From NCBI RefSeq assembly GCF_004345785.1, contig NZ_SLXI01000003.1, positions 124,001 to 188,000 on the forward strand: 64,000 bases of DNA, in the 5' to 3' direction. Numbering within the stretch: the first letter of the stretch is position 1; every line of letters begins with the position of its first letter. The stretch is from Bisgaardia hudsonensis. GTDB taxonomy: Bacteria > Pseudomonadota > Gammaproteobacteria > Enterobacterales > Pasteurellaceae. The notes under the pieces are model-generated. The model saw only the letters and a list, made by a program, of their open reading frames with translations. It was not told the origin of the DNA and searched no databases. A program made the position numbers and the translations under genes. This document shows positions 17,376 through 27,339 of the stretch, one piece after another.

Positions 17376-19934
17376 TTAATATTTAGCACCCTATTAACCT
17401 TAACGATAATTGGCTGTTTCGTTGCGGGATTTTTCTATGTTCAAATAAAAAAGGATCTACCTGATGTAGATACCTTAAAAACAATTGAATTACAACAACC
17501 GATGCAAATTTATACTGCTGATGGTAAGCTAATTGGTGAAGTTGGTGAACAACGACGTATTCCAGTTAAACTATCGGAAATTCCTGAAAAACTCATTCAA
17601 GCGATCATTGCTACTGAAGATAGTCGTTTTTATGATCATCATGGATTAGATCCTATTGGTATTGCCCGAGCAATTTCTGTTGCAATTAATAACGGCGGAG
17701 CTTCTCAAGGTGCAAGTACCATTACCCAGCAATTAGCGAGGAACTTTTTCTTAACACCAGAAAAAAAACTAATTCGAAAAATAAAAGAAGCTATTCTTGC
17801 TATTGAAATTGAAAACACATTAACTAAAGATGAGATACTTGAACTTTATCTTAACAAAATTTATTTAGGTTACCGTGCCTATGGTGTAGCAGCTGCTGCA
17901 AAAACTTATTTTGGTAAACAGATTGATCAACTAACTTTATCTGAAATTGCCGTAATTGCAGGTTTACCTAAAGCACCTTCTACGATGAATCCATTATATT
18001 CCTTAAAACGTGCAACAGGTCGTCGTAATGTCGTACTTGGACGAATGCTAGAGATGAAATACATTAGTAAAGAGGAATATGATGCAACAATAAAAGAACC
18101 TATTATTGCAAGTTATCATGGTGCTCAATTAGATTTTAGAGCAGACTATATAACCGAAATGGTTCGTCAAGAAATGGTTAAACGTTTTGGTGAAGAAAAA
18201 GCTTATACTAGTGGCTATCAAGTCTATACGACCATCTTGTCTAAAGACCAAGAAATAGCCCAAAAATCCGTTCGTGATAACATTATTGCTTATGATATGC
18301 GACATGGCTATCGAGGTGCTGACATATTATGGAAAGCAAATGAAAAACCACTTGATGAAGAATCAATAATTGATAAATTAAAACAATTACCTAATGCTTA
18401 TCCTCTTATTCCTGCTGCGGTCATATCTGTTGATAAAAATGCTACGAATATATTACTAAATAACAATGAAACAATAGTATTAACTGATAAAGCAACACGC
18501 TGGGCTGGGAAAAAGCAACCTAAAGTGGGCGAACAAATTTGGGTAAGACAAAAAGATGACGGAGAATGGATATTAGCTCAAATACCTGTCGTCAACTCAG
18601 CTCTCGTTTCATTAAATAGCGATAATGGCGCTATTCAAGCATTAGTTGGCGGCTTTAGCTTTGAACAAAGTAAATTTAACCGTGCGATACAATCACTCGT
18701 GCAAGTTGGTTCATCAATCAAACCCTTTATTTATGCTGCAGCACTAGAAAAAGGACTTACCTTATCAAGTATTCTCCAAGATTCGCCAATTGTCATTAAA
18801 AAGCAAGGGCAAAAAACTTGGTCTCCCAAAAACTCACCAAATCGTTATGATGGTCCGACTCGTTTAAGAGTAGGCTTAGGTCAATCAAAAAATATGGTGG
18901 CAATTCGAGCAATTCAAATGGCTGGAGTTGATTTCACCGCAGACTTTTTACAACGCTTTGGCTTTGATCGAGAACAATACTATGCTAGCGAAGCATTAGC
19001 ACTTGGTGCGGCTTCATTTACACCACTAGAAATGGCAAGAGCTTATGCGGTATTAGATAATGGTGGTTTTTTAATTGAACCTTACTTGATTGATAAAATC
19101 CAAGATAGCTATGGAAAAGACTTATTTATAGCCAATCCAAAATTAGCTTGTGTAACTTGTGATGATATTCCTGTTATCTATGGTGAAACCGAAAAACTTG
19201 ACGGATTTAAAAATATCGATTTAATTATTGAAAATCCAGAAAATAATATCATAAATGAGACCAGCAATAATGAATCCGAAGATTATATTGACGACCCTGA
19301 ATTAGATAGTCAAAATAGTAAACTTGATGAGAATAAAATAGACATCATGGCAGACGCCAAAACATTTGATTCTGAAACTCAATATGCTCCACGAGTAATT
19401 AGTGGTGAGCTAGCATTTTTAATTCGAAGTGCATTGCACACAGCAATTTATGGTGAGCAAGGAACTAGTTGGGTTGGTACTAGCTGGCGTATGGCTAAAC
19501 AAATCAAACGTAATGATATTGGCGGTAAAACAGGTACCACAAATAAAAATAAAGTAGCCTGGTATGCTGGTTTTGGTGCTAATTTAACTACTGCTGTTTA
19601 TATCGGTTTTGATGATAATAAACTTAACTTAGGAAGAGGAGAGGCAGGAGCTACAGCGGCAATGCCTGCTTGGACTAATTATATGAAAGCTATATTAGCT
19701 GAATTACCAGAAAGAAAATTACCTCAGCCTAAAAATATTATTGAAAAACAAATTGATTTTTCATCAGGATTATTAGCCTCCTCTGGCGGAAAAACAGAAT
19801 ATTTTATAAAAGGCACTGAGCCTAGAAAAACTTTTGTACCACAAGATCAAGGTTTTTATGTTCCTAATGAATTACAAAAAAATAACTCCCTTCCAGGAAA
19901 GAGTAATCCTAGTGAACGTCAAGAATTATTCTAA
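17361..19934 (+). CDS. mrcA: Penicillin-binding protein 1A
   Basis: Bifunctional class A PBP, 857 residues, that polymerises and cross-links peptidoglycan at the inner-membrane surface. A membrane anchor lies at residues 7-28. The glycosyltransferase domain has catalytic Glu86 in ATEDSRFYDHHG and GASTITQQLARNF at 118-130. The transpeptidase domain has SSIK with Ser451, SKN at 509-511 and KTGT at 723-726. An acidic, low-complexity insertion at about residues 601-672 lies between the SxN and KTGT motifs. The start is supported by AAGAGAG upstream and by the MRIAKLIF anchor. It is divergent from comA, and its start codon is part of a CRP-S-like site. Confidence 0.96.
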   Translation: MRIAKLIFSTLLTLTIIGCFVAGFFYVQIKKDLPDVDTLKTIELQQPMQIYTADGKLIGEVGEQRRIPVKLSEIPEKLIQAIIATEDSRFYDHHGLDPIGIARAISVAINNGGASQGASTITQQLARNFFLTPEKKLIRKIKEAILAIEIENTLTKDEILELYLNKIYLGYRAYGVAAAAKTYFGKQIDQLTLSEIAVIAGLPKAPSTMNPLYSLKRATGRRNVVLGRMLEMKYISKEEYDATIKEPIIASYHGAQLDFRADYITEMVRQEMVKRFGEEKAYTSGYQVYTTILSKDQEIAQKSVRDNIIAYDMRHGYRGADILWKANEKPLDEESIIDKLKQLPNAYPLIPAAVISVDKNATNILLNNNETIVLTDKATRWAGKKQPKVGEQIWVRQKDDGEWILAQIPVVNSALVSLNSDNGAIQALVGGFSFEQSKFNRAIQSLVQVGSSIKPFIYAAALEKGLTLSSILQDSPIVIKKQGQKTWSPKNSPNRYDGPTRLRVGLGQSKNMVAIRAIQMAGVDFTADFLQRFGFDREQYYASEALALGAASFTPLEMARAYAVLDNGGFLIEPYLIDKIQDSYGKDLFIANPKLACVTCDDIPVIYGETEKLDGFKNIDLIIENPENNIINETSNNESEDYIDDPELDSQNSKLDENKIDIMADAKTFDSETQYAPRVISGELAFLIRSALHTAIYGEQGTSWVGTSWRMAKQIKRNDIGGKTGTTNKNKVAWYAGFGANLTTAVYIGFDDNKLNLGRGEAGATAAMPAWTNYMKAILAELPERKLPQPKNIIEKQIDFSSGLLASSGGKTEYFIKGTEPRKTFVPQDQGFYVPNELQKNNSLPGKSNPSERQELF

Positions 19935-19963
19935 TTTTTAAAAATATATAATTGTTTAATTAT

Positions 19964-19990
19964 AAGGTGCGTGCATAAACACACCTTTTT
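19964..19990 (+). terminator. Terminator after mrcA
   Basis: AAGGT and GTG pair with CAC and ACCTT (19964-19973, 19980-19987) around a short loop, followed by TTT; a 2-base bulge makes it imperfect. It lies 30 bases after the mrcA stop. Confidence 0.5.
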
Positions 19991-20030
19991 CTTTACAATG
20001 TCTTTAATATGAATTTAAAAAAGGTTTTTT

Positions 20031-20876
20031 ATGCTTAGCTACCGCCATAGTTTCCATGCAGGCAATCATGCCGATGTATTAAAACATATTGTTTTAATGC
20101 TTATTATCGAAAATTTACAACAAAAAGAAAAAGGGTTTTATTACCTTGATACTCACGCTGGTGTTGGACGCTATCGCTTATCTAGTGATGAATCAACAAA
20201 AACTGCTGAATTTAAAGAAGGTATTGGGCGTTTATGGAATCAAGAAGATTTACCTGAAGAGATTGCTCACTATATATCATTAATTAAATTATTAAATTCT
20301 GGGGCTAAAGATCTTAATTACTATGCTGGTTCTCCACTTATTGCAGCGGAATTACTACGCCCACAAGATCGTGCTTTATTAACAGAATTGCACCCAACAG
20401 ACTTCCCTATTTTAAGAAATAATTTTAGAAAATTTAGAAATGTGGACACTAAGCGTGAAAATGGATTTCAACAACTAAAAGCCACCTTGCCTCCCAAAGA
20501 ACGCCGAGGCTTAGTCTTAATCGATCCACCTTATGAATTAAAGGAAGATTACGAATTAGTCGTTCAAGCAATTGAAGAAGGTTATAAACGTTTTGCTACA
20601 GGGATTTATGCTATTTGGTATCCAGTAGTGCTACGCCAACATACAAAACGTATGATAAAAGGCCTAGAAAATACAGGTATTCGTAAAATTCTACAAATTG
20701 AATTGGCTATTCGTCCTGATTCAGACCAACGAGGTATGACGGCAAGTGGTATGATCGTAATTAATCCACCTTGGACATTAGAAGCACAAATGAAAAAAAT
20801 CTTACCTTATTTGACCCGCACTTTAGTTCCTGAAGGCACTGGAAGCTGGTCAATAAATTGGATCACGCCTGAATAA
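20031..20876 (+). CDS. rlmJ: 23S rRNA (adenine-2030-N6)-methyltransferase RlmJ
   Basis: rRNA methyltransferase of 281 residues, identical in length class to E. coli RlmJ (280). The N-terminus MLSYRHSFHAGNHADVLKH is the family signature, and the catalytic DPPYELK motif lies near residues 164-170. It acts on A2030 of 23S rRNA before subunit assembly. In E. coli rlmJ and gor are neighbours, and the same order is kept here. No terminator is evident in the 110 bases before gor. Confidence 0.95.
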   Translation: MLSYRHSFHAGNHADVLKHIVLMLIIENLQQKEKGFYYLDTHAGVGRYRLSSDESTKTAEFKEGIGRLWNQEDLPEEIAHYISLIKLLNSGAKDLNYYAGSPLIAAELLRPQDRALLTELHPTDFPILRNNFRKFRNVDTKRENGFQQLKATLPPKERRGLVLIDPPYELKEDYELVVQAIEEGYKRFATGIYAIWYPVVLRQHTKRMIKGLENTGIRKILQIELAIRPDSDQRGMTASGMIVINPPWTLEAQMKKILPYLTRTLVPEGTGSWSINWITPE

Positions 20877-20986
20877 ATGAATAGTTAGGAATAACCAATT
20901 AAATCAATTTTCTTATATATTTTGATTTATCATTGAAATAAATGCAGAATAACAGCAATCTTAAAATTTATAATAAGGACTACATT

Positions 20987-22342
20987 ATGACAAAACATTA
21001 TGATTATTTAGCTATCGGTGGTGGTAGCGGTGGCATTGCCTCGATTAACCGAGCAGCAACTTATGGTAAAAAATGTGCCATTATCGAAGCAAAACATTTA
21101 GGCGGTACTTGTGTAAATGTTGGTTGTGTACCGAAAAAAGCAATGTGGTATGGCGCACAAGTAGCTGAAGCGGTTCATCATTACGCAGCAGATTACGGTT
21201 TTGATCTATCAGTAAACAAATTTGATTTTGAAAAGCTAATTGAAAATCGTCAAGCCTATATTAGCCGTATTCATACTTCTTACAACAATGTATTAGCGAA
21301 AAACAATATTGATGTGATTAATGGTTTTGCTAAATTTGTAAATAAAAATACGGTTGAAGTCAACGGTGAGCAAATTACCGCCGATCATATTCTTATTGCA
21401 ACTGGTGGTCGCCCAACACGTCCAAATATTAAAGGGGCAGAATATGGTATTGATTCTAATGGTTTTTTTGAATTAAAAGCATTACCTAAACGCGTTGCTA
21501 TTGTTGGTGCTGGCTATATTGCCGTTGAAATTGCAGGAGTAATGAATAGTTTTGGTGTTGAAACCCATTTATTTGTTAGACAACACGCACCATTACGCAA
21601 TTTCGACCCAATGATTGTTGAAACATTATTAGAAGTGTTTAAACAAGATGGCATTAATTTACATACCAAAGCCCTACCTGAAGAAGTAATTAAAAATGCT
21701 GATGGTTCATTAACTTTAAAATTACAAGATGGCAGAACACAAGATGTTGATACATTAATTTGGGCGATTGGTCGTGAACCAGCAACCGATGTGATCAATT
21801 TAGAAGTAACTGGTGTTGCAACCAATGAACGTGGCTTTATCAAAGTGGATAAATACCAAAATACCAATGTGGACGGTATTTATGCAGTTGGCGATATTAT
21901 CGAAGGTGGTATAGAACTTACTCCAGTTGCAGTTGCAGCAGGTCGCCGTTTATCAGAACGTTTATTTAATAATAAACCAGAAGAACACTTAGATTACAAT
22001 CTAGTACCAACAGTAGTATTCAGCCACCCACCAATTGGCACAATTGGCTTAACAGAACAAAAAGCTATTGAGCAATATGGTGAAGAAAATATCAAAGTAT
22101 ATAAATCTTCATTTACACCGATGTATAGTGCTATCACCAGCTATCGTCAACCTTGTCGAATGAAATTAATTTGTGCAGGCAAAGAAGAAAAAGTGGTTGG
22201 ATTACACGGTATTGGTTTTGGTGTTGATGAAATGATTCAAGGATTTGCGGTAGCAATCAAAATGGGCGCGACAAAAGCTGATTTTGATAATACAGTAGCA
22301 ATCCACCCAACCGGCTCAGAAGAATTTGTAACAATGCGTTAA
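20987..22342 (+). CDS. gor: Glutathione reductase
   Basis: FAD- and NADPH-dependent flavoenzyme that keeps glutathione reduced; 451 residues with this start. I chose the ATG at 20987 rather than an in-frame one at 20942, because AAGGA precedes it at proper distance and [16 protein letters not shown] is the normal N-terminus. FAD site GGGSGG at residues 11-16, redox pair Cys42 and Cys47 in [18 protein letters not shown] fold [11 protein letters not shown], and the C-terminal catalytic HPTGSEEFV are all present. A strong terminator follows. Confidence 0.96.
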   Translation: MTKHYDYLAIGGGSGGIASINRAATYGKKCAIIEAKHLGGTCVNVGCVPKKAMWYGAQVAEAVHHYAADYGFDLSVNKFDFEKLIENRQAYISRIHTSYNNVLAKNNIDVINGFAKFVNKNTVEVNGEQITADHILIATGGRPTRPNIKGAEYGIDSNGFFELKALPKRVAIVGAGYIAVEIAGVMNSFGVETHLFVRQHAPLRNFDPMIVETLLEVFKQDGINLHTKALPEEVIKNADGSLTLKLQDGRTQDVDTLIWAIGREPATDVINLEVTGVATNERGFIKVDKYQNTNVDGIYAVGDIIEGGIELTPVAVAAGRRLSERLFNNKPEEHLDYNLVPTVVFSHPPIGTIGLTEQKAIEQYGEENIKVYKSSFTPMYSAITSYRQPCRMKLICAGKEEKVVGLHGIGFGVDEMIQGFAVAIKMGATKADFDNTVAIHPTGSEEFVTMR

Positions 22343-22363
22343 GCGTTAAATTCGATCAAAACA

Positions 22364-22400
22364 AAATAAGCAGATATTTTTATATCTGCTTATTTTTTTT
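22364..22400. terminator. Terminator between gor and purC
   Basis: A 13-bp stem (22364-22376 with 22383-22395) with a 6-base loop, followed by a T run to about 22400. It terminates gor; the A-run on the left side could also serve purC on the minus strand. An uptake signal lies just downstream at 22422-22430. Confidence 0.85.
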
Positions 22401-22435
22401 ATTAAAACTTATAAAATATTGACCGCACTTTTAGT

Positions 22436-23296
22436 TTATTTAGTTAATAAATCTAAAGCTTCTTGATATTTATCTACGGTTTTTTGAATAATATCAGCTG
22501 GAACTGCTGGTGCTGGTGGCTCTTTATTCCAACCACTATTTTCTAGCCAATCACGAATAAATTGTTTATCAAATGACGGAGGATTAATCCCCTCTTGATA
22601 AGTTTCCGCTAACCAAAAACGGCTTGAGTCTGGCGTAAGCACTTCGTCCATTAAGGTTAATGTGCCATTTTCATCTAAACCAAATTCAAATTTTGTATCA
22701 CAAATAATAATGCCTTTTGTTAATGCATATTCTGCAGCAGCGGTATAAAGTGCGATAGCTTTTTCTTTAACTTGTGCAGCTAAATCTGCACCAATTAATT
22801 TTTCACATTCAGCATAACTAATATTAATATCGTGGTTACCCACTTCTTCTTTGCTTGATGGTGTAAAAATCGGCTCTGGTAATTTACTCGCTTCCACTAA
22901 CCCTTTTGGTAATTCTAAACCACAAATAGTGCCTGTTTTTTTATAATCTTTTAAACCACTACCCGTTAAATAACCACGCACAATCGACTCAATTTTAATT
23001 GGTGTTAAACGCTTACATACCACCGCTCTATTTTTTACTAAATCCGCTTCTTCTTTTGGTAACACATCATATACCGCATCGCCCGTAAAATGATTTGGCA
23101 TAATATGTGCCAATTTGTTAAACCAAAAATTAGAAATCTGCGTTAAAATTTCCCCTTTGCGAGGAATAGGATCATCTAAGATCACATCAAATGCAGATAA
23201 ACGATCGGTTGCCACCATTAGCATACGTTTATCATCAATTTCGTATAAATCACGAACCTTACCTGAATAAATTTTTTTTAAACTAAGTTGTGTCAT
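22436..23296 (-). CDS. purC: SAICAR synthetase
   Basis: Joins aspartate to CAIR in de novo purine synthesis (phosphoribosylaminoimidazole-succinocarboxamide synthase). With the start at 23296 (MTQLSLKKIYSGKVRDLYEI) it has 286 residues, longer than the 237 of E. coli and of the longer type seen in Haemophilus. Visible motifs are SGKVRDLY, the ATP-site region and IICDTKFEFG followed by DEVLTPDSSRFW. A longer in-frame start at 23365 adds 23 residues that do not look like this family and would run past the PurR-like operator, so I reject it. Confidence 0.95.
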   Translation of the reverse strand: MTQLSLKKIYSGKVRDLYEIDDKRMLMVATDRLSAFDVILDDPIPRKGEILTQISNFWFNKLAHIMPNHFTGDAVYDVLPKEEADLVKNRAVVCKRLTPIKIESIVRGYLTGSGLKDYKKTGTICGLELPKGLVEASKLPEPIFTPSSKEEVGNHDINISYAECEKLIGADLAAQVKEKAIALYTAAAEYALTKGIIICDTKFEFGLDENGTLTLMDEVLTPDSSRFWLAETYQEGINPPSFDKQFIRDWLENSGWNKEPPAPAVPADIIQKTVDKYQEALDLLTK

Positions 23297-23359
23297 TATA
23301 TTGCACCTTTTCTTGATATGAAAATTACAGGATATTGTACCGCACTTTTTAGTATTTTT

Positions 23360-23375
23360 AAGCAAACGATTGCTA
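23360..23375 (-). promoter_or_regulatory. PurR-type operator upstream of purC
   Basis: AAGCAAACGATTGCTA matches the PurR consensus ACGCAAACGTTTNCNT in the central GCAAACGNTTGC. It lies 64 bases before the purC start. A possible -10 TACAAT on the minus strand is at 23334-23339, overlapping an uptake signal at 23339-23347. Confidence 0.75.
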
Positions 23376-23485
23376 TTTTTTAATAAAAAATATTGCTAGG
23401 GAAAGAAATAAAAGATTGAGAATACCCCTAAGATAAGCGACAATATAGCCCATTTTGATTAATTAACCATATAAAAAATAACATA

Positions 23486-25075
23486 ATGTCTTTAAACGAT
23501 TACCCACAACAAGTTAGTAAACGTCGCACCTTTGCGATTATCTCTCACCCAGATGCTGGTAAAACCACAATCACAGAAAAAGTATTGCTTTACGGACAAG
23601 CAATTCAAAAAGCCGGTTCAGTAAAAGGGAAAGGTTCAGCACAGCACGCTAAATCAGACTGGATGGAAATGGAAAAAGAACGTGGTATTTCCATTACAAC
23701 TTCTGTAATGCAATTCCCTTATAATGATTGCCTAGTGAACCTATTAGATACCCCAGGACACGAAGACTTCTCCGAAGATACTTATCGTACCTTAACAGCG
23801 GTAGATAGTTGCTTAATGGTAATTGATAGTGCTAAAGGGGTTGAAGATCGTACCATTAAATTAATGGAAGTAACTCGCTTGCGTGATACCCCAATTCTTA
23901 CTTTTATGAATAAATTAGACCGTGATATTCGTGATCCAATGGAATTATTAGATGAAGTAGAAAGCGTACTTCAAATCCATTGTGCTCCTATTACTTGGCC
24001 GATTGGTTGCGGTAAATTATTTAAAGGGGTTTATCATTTATACAAAGACGAAACCTACTTATATAAAACAGGGCAAGGACATACAATTCAAGAAGTAAAT
24101 GTGATTAAAGGCTTAGATAATCCTGAATTGGATAAGGCAGTAGGTGAAGACCTTGCTCAACAATTACGAGATGAATTAGAACTCGTGCAAGGTGCTTCCA
24201 ATGAATTTGAGCTTGATGCTTTTTTAAGTGGCGATTTAACGCCTGTGTTCTTTGGGACAGCACTTGGTAATTTTGGTGTAGATCATTTCCTTGATGGATT
24301 AACTCAATGGGCACCAACACCACAAGCTCGTCAAGCAGATAATCGCTTAGTGGAAAGTGCGGAAGAAAAATTAACAGGTTTTGTATTTAAAATTCAAGCA
24401 AATATGGATCCAAAACACCGAGATCGTGTTGCCTTTATGCGTGTCGTTTCAGGAAAATATGAAAAAGGAATGAAACTCCGCCACGTTCGTTTAGGCAAAG
24501 ATGTAGTGATTGCCGATGCCCTCACCTTTATGGCGGGAGATCGTAGCCACGCAGAAGAAGCCTATGCAGGCGATATTATCGGGCTACACAATCACGGTAC
24601 AATCCAAATCGGCGATACTTTCACACAAGGGGAAGATTTAAAATTCACAGGCATACCGAACTTTGCCCCGGAATTATTCCGCCGTATTCGCCTAAAAGAT
24701 CCACTCAAACAAAAACAATTACTCAAAGGCTTAGTACAACTTTCAGAAGAAGGTGCAGTACAAGTTTTCCGTCCATTAATCAATAATGATTTAATTGTGG
24801 GAGCGGTAGGGGTATTACAGTTTGATGTGGTCGTCGCTCGCTTAAAAACTGAATATAACGTAGAAGCTATTTATGAAAACGTCAATGTATCCACCGCTCG
24901 CTGGGTAGAATCCGCAGATGTGAAAAAATTTGAAGAATTTAAACGCAAAAATGAACAACATCTCGCACTAGACGGTGGCGATAATCTTACCTATATCGCA
25001 CCAACAATGGTAAATCTCAACCTAGCTCAAGAACGTTATCCAGAGGTGACTTTCTTTAAAACAAGGGAACATTAA
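23486..25075 (+). CDS. prfC: Peptide chain release factor 3
   Basis: Translational GTPase that recycles RF1 and RF2 from the ribosome after termination. It has 529 residues, as in E. coli. GTPase motifs are G1 SHPDAGKTT at residues 20-28, G3 DTPGHEDF and G4 NKLD. Domain II and the RF3-type C-terminal domain ([21 protein letters not shown]) follow. Stand-alone gene with a terminator hairpin at 25082-25102. Confidence 0.97.
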   Translation: MSLNDYPQQVSKRRTFAIISHPDAGKTTITEKVLLYGQAIQKAGSVKGKGSAQHAKSDWMEMEKERGISITTSVMQFPYNDCLVNLLDTPGHEDFSEDTYRTLTAVDSCLMVIDSAKGVEDRTIKLMEVTRLRDTPILTFMNKLDRDIRDPMELLDEVESVLQIHCAPITWPIGCGKLFKGVYHLYKDETYLYKTGQGHTIQEVNVIKGLDNPELDKAVGEDLAQQLRDELELVQGASNEFELDAFLSGDLTPVFFGTALGNFGVDHFLDGLTQWAPTPQARQADNRLVESAEEKLTGFVFKIQANMDPKHRDRVAFMRVVSGKYEKGMKLRHVRLGKDVVIADALTFMAGDRSHAEEAYAGDIIGLHNHGTIQIGDTFTQGEDLKFTGIPNFAPELFRRIRLKDPLKQKQLLKGLVQLSEEGAVQVFRPLINNDLIVGAVGVLQFDVVVARLKTEYNVEAIYENVNVSTARWVESADVKKFEEFKRKNEQHLALDGGDNLTYIAPTMVNLNLAQERYPEVTFFKTREH

Positions 25076-25081
25076 AAAGCA

Positions 25082-25102
25082 AGCCCCTATTATTTTGGGG
25101 CT
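25082..25102 (+). terminator. Terminator after prfC
   Basis: AGCCCC (25082-25087) pairs with GGGGCT (25097-25102) across a 9-base loop; the following sequence AAGCAATTTTCTT is only moderately T-rich. Confidence 0.6.
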
Positions 25103-25144
25103 AAGCAATTTTCTTGATAGATTTAATTAATAAGGGGAATTATT

Positions 25145-26683
25145 ATGATTAATATAAAAGAAAAAATTGAGATTATTAAGCCTATCATAAAAAAGAAAAT
25201 CAAGGATATTACAAATTATATAACAGAAAAAACTAAAACGTTGAAAGAAAATAGACCTCTTGCGGTTATATATTCAGCAATAGCATCGTTCATCATAATG
25301 GTATTAATTCTCATATTTGTTACATTTTGCTTAGGAGAAGTAAAAAAGTTAAATGGTTTTTGGACTCTTATAACATTAATTATATCTTCTCCTATTGCTT
25401 TTACTATTTGGCACTTCCGTGATCAAAATGCTATACAACAAATTGAAAATGCCCGTAAAGATACCAATTTAAAAGAATTTCAAAAACTTGCTGAATGGGT
25501 TAGTGGTGCTCATTTAATCGAAGATAAAATCATTGAAAAATCTATTAATCAAAACGATGATATAGAAACAATTCGAGAATATACCAATGTACCACAAAAT
25601 CTATCCATTCCAACATACAGTAAAAAAGACGGTGCTGTTGGACTACAAATCTCTGCGGTTTATAACTTACTACCTTTTTATCGTGGTGAACATGGCGAAA
25701 GTTTTAAAAAACCTGCTTTAAATTTATTAACCTCGGCTTGGTTATCTTTGCAACAAAAAGAATTAGAGAACTTAGAAAAATTAGGGAAAGGAAATTTAGT
25801 AGATAAGATTGGTAACTATAAGAAAATAATATCTAAAATACAACAAAATGCAAAATCTCCATTAGGAATTGCTATTACAAGAGTATTACTTTCTCTAAAT
25901 CAAAAACAAGAATTATGTTTATTGGAACATAAAGAGGTTTTCCCTAATTTAGTGCTTGCTGGTATGGATTTTCATTTATCAGGGTTAGATGAAAAAGTAT
26001 TAAATTTATTTCAAACTAGAGCTGATTATTCAGGTATAAATTTAATAGGTGCTAATCTTCAAGGGGCAAATCTTCAAGGGGCAAATCTTCAAGGGGCAAA
26101 TCTTCAAGGAGCTAAACTTCAAGGGGCTAAACTTCAAGGGGCTAAACTTCAACAAGCTAGCCTTCAAGGGGCTGAACTTCAAGGGGCTGAACTTCAAGGG
26201 GCTGAACTTCAAGGGGCTGAACTTCAAGGGGCAGACCTTCAAATGGCTGAACTTCAAGGGGCTGAACTTCGATGGGCTAAACTTCAAGGGGCTAAACTTC
26301 AACAAGCTAGCCTTCAAGGGGCTAAACTTCAAGGGGCAGACCTTCAAATGGCTAAACTCCAACAAGCTAGCCTTAAAAAGGCTGAACTTCGATGGGCTGA
26401 ACTTCAAGGAGCAGACCTTCAAGGGGCAGACCTTCAAGAGGCTGACCTACAAGAAGCTTACCTTATAGAGATAGACCTTCAATGGGCTAAGCTTCAAAGG
26501 GCTGACTTTCAAGGGGCTAACCTCCAAGAAGCTAAATTTCACAATTCCAATTTAGAAGGGACTAATTTTACTAATGCTGAACATCTAGAAACTGTTGATT
26601 TTACTGGAGCACAAAATCTTGATAAGGCTATTGGTTTACCACCAGAAATTGTTGAGAAATTTAAACAAAAAACAGAAAATTAA
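25145..26683 (+). CDS. Membrane-anchored pentapeptide-repeat protein
   Basis: Protein of 512 residues without assigned function. A lysine-rich cytoplasmic N-terminus (1-38) is followed by two membrane segments at about 40-64 and 74-92, then a helical soluble region of about 200 residues (including LQISAVYNLLPFYRGEHGES), then about 35 consecutive pentapeptides at residues 303-477 of the type A(N/D/K/E/S)LQG. Such arrays fold as a right-handed quadrilateral beta-helix; 35 units would give about nine coils. The two-helix anchor plus middle domain plus repeats is seen in bacterial proteins of unknown role. It is a single gene between prfC and efp, with a good ribosome site (AAGGGGAA) and its own terminator, and contains no uptake signal. 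It could be a strain-variable accessory gene. Confidence 0.85.
   Translation: MINIKEKIEIIKPIIKKKIKDITNYITEKTKTLKENRPLAVIYSAIASFIIMVLILIFVTFCLGEVKKLNGFWTLITLIISSPIAFTIWHFRDQNAIQQIENARKDTNLKEFQKLAEWVSGAHLIEDKIIEKSINQNDDIETIREYTNVPQNLSIPTYSKKDGAVGLQISAVYNLLPFYRGEHGESFKKPALNLLTSAWLSLQQKELENLEKLGKGNLVDKIGNYKKIISKIQQNAKSPLGIAITRVLLSLNQKQELCLLEHKEVFPNLVLAGMDFHLSGLDEKVLNLFQTRADYSGINLIGANLQGANLQGANLQGANLQGAKLQGAKLQGAKLQQASLQGAELQGAELQGAELQGAELQGADLQMAELQGAELRWAKLQGAKLQQASLQGAKLQGADLQMAKLQQASLKKAELRWAELQGADLQGADLQEADLQEAYLIEIDLQWAKLQRADFQGANLQEAKFHNSNLEGTNFTNAEHLETVDFTGAQNLDKAIGLPPEIVEKFKQKTEN
26051..26575 (+). repeat. 15-bp tandem repeat array encoding pentapeptides
   Basis: About 35 units of 15 bases of the type GCTNANCTTCAAGGG. 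The first 27 units are nearly identical at the DNA level; the last eight are degenerate. Larger duplicated blocks are visible inside: AKLQGAKLQQASLQGA occurs at units 6-8 and 16-18, ADLQM at units 13 and 20, and AELRW at units 15 and 23. Because the unit is a multiple of three, copy-number changes keep the frame. Confidence 0.9.
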
Positions 26684-26692
26684 ACAAAAAAT

Positions 26693-26717
26693 AAGCCTAG
26701 AATATTCTAGGCTTTTT
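26693..26717. terminator. Bidirectional terminator between the pentapeptide gene and efp
   Basis: A perfect 22-base palindrome (26693-26714) ends in a T5 run on the plus strand; the minus strand runs into TTATTTTTTG. It serves both convergent genes. Confidence 0.9.
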
Positions 26718-26737
26718 CTATATAAAAAATGTATAAA

Positions 26738-27304
26738 TTATTTCACACGAGAAACATATTCGCCTGAGCGAGTATCAACTTTGATGACTTCGCCGATTTG
26801 TACAAATAAAGGTACACGAACAACTGCACCTGTGCTTAATGTTGCTGGTTTACCACCTGTACCTGCGGTATCCCCTTTCACACCTGGATCAGTGTCAACA
26901 ATTTCTAATTCTACGAAGTTTGGTGGGGTGATTGCGATAGGGCTACCATTCCATAGGGTTACGATACAATCAGCTTGGTCTAATAACCATTTTTCTGCAT
27001 CGCCAACCGCTTTTTGATCCGCTGAATATTGCTCAAATGTTTCTGGGTGCATAAAATAGAAGAATGCGTCATCTTTGTATGAGTAAGTTAAATTTAAATC
27101 CATTACATCAGCTGCTTCAACAGAAGTCCCTGATTTAAAGTTTACATCTAATACTTTACCGGAAATTAATTTACGAATACGAGTACGAGTAAAAGCTTGA
27201 CCTTTTCCAGGTTTAACAAATTCATTTTCAACAATAACGCAAGGCTCGCCGTCTTGCATAAATTTTAGACCCGGTTTGAAATCACTGGTAGTATATGTAG
27301 CCAT
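26738..27304 (-). CDS. efp: Elongation factor P
   Basis: Relieves ribosome stalling at polyproline stretches. It has 188 residues as in E. coli. The loop that is beta-lysylated contains Lys34 in VKPGKGQAF, consistent with modification by EpmA and EpmB; epmB is the divergent neighbour 35 bases away. The KOW-like domain I and the two OB domains are complete, ending GEYVSRVK. Confidence 0.98.
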   Translation of the reverse strand: MATYTTSDFKPGLKFMQDGEPCVIVENEFVKPGKGQAFTRTRIRKLISGKVLDVNFKSGTSVEAADVMDLNLTYSYKDDAFFYFMHPETFEQYSADQKAVGDAEKWLLDQADCIVTLWNGSPIAITPPNFVELEIVDTDPGVKGDTAGTGGKPATLSTGAVVRVPLFVQIGEVIKVDTRSGEYVSRVK

Positions 27305-27339
27305 ATTATCCTCAAATAATAAAAGAGATTGTTTTAAAA

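Noticed and set aside
22436..23365. Longer purC start at 23365
   Set aside because: The added 23 residues are not family-like, and they would extend the coding region over the possible -10 box and the uptake signal and into the PurR-like operator region.
26042..26468. Open frames on both strands across the pentapeptide array
   Set aside because: They are produced by the 15-base periodicity of the real gene; they consist only of KFSPL- or FKGQ-type repeats and have no start signal.
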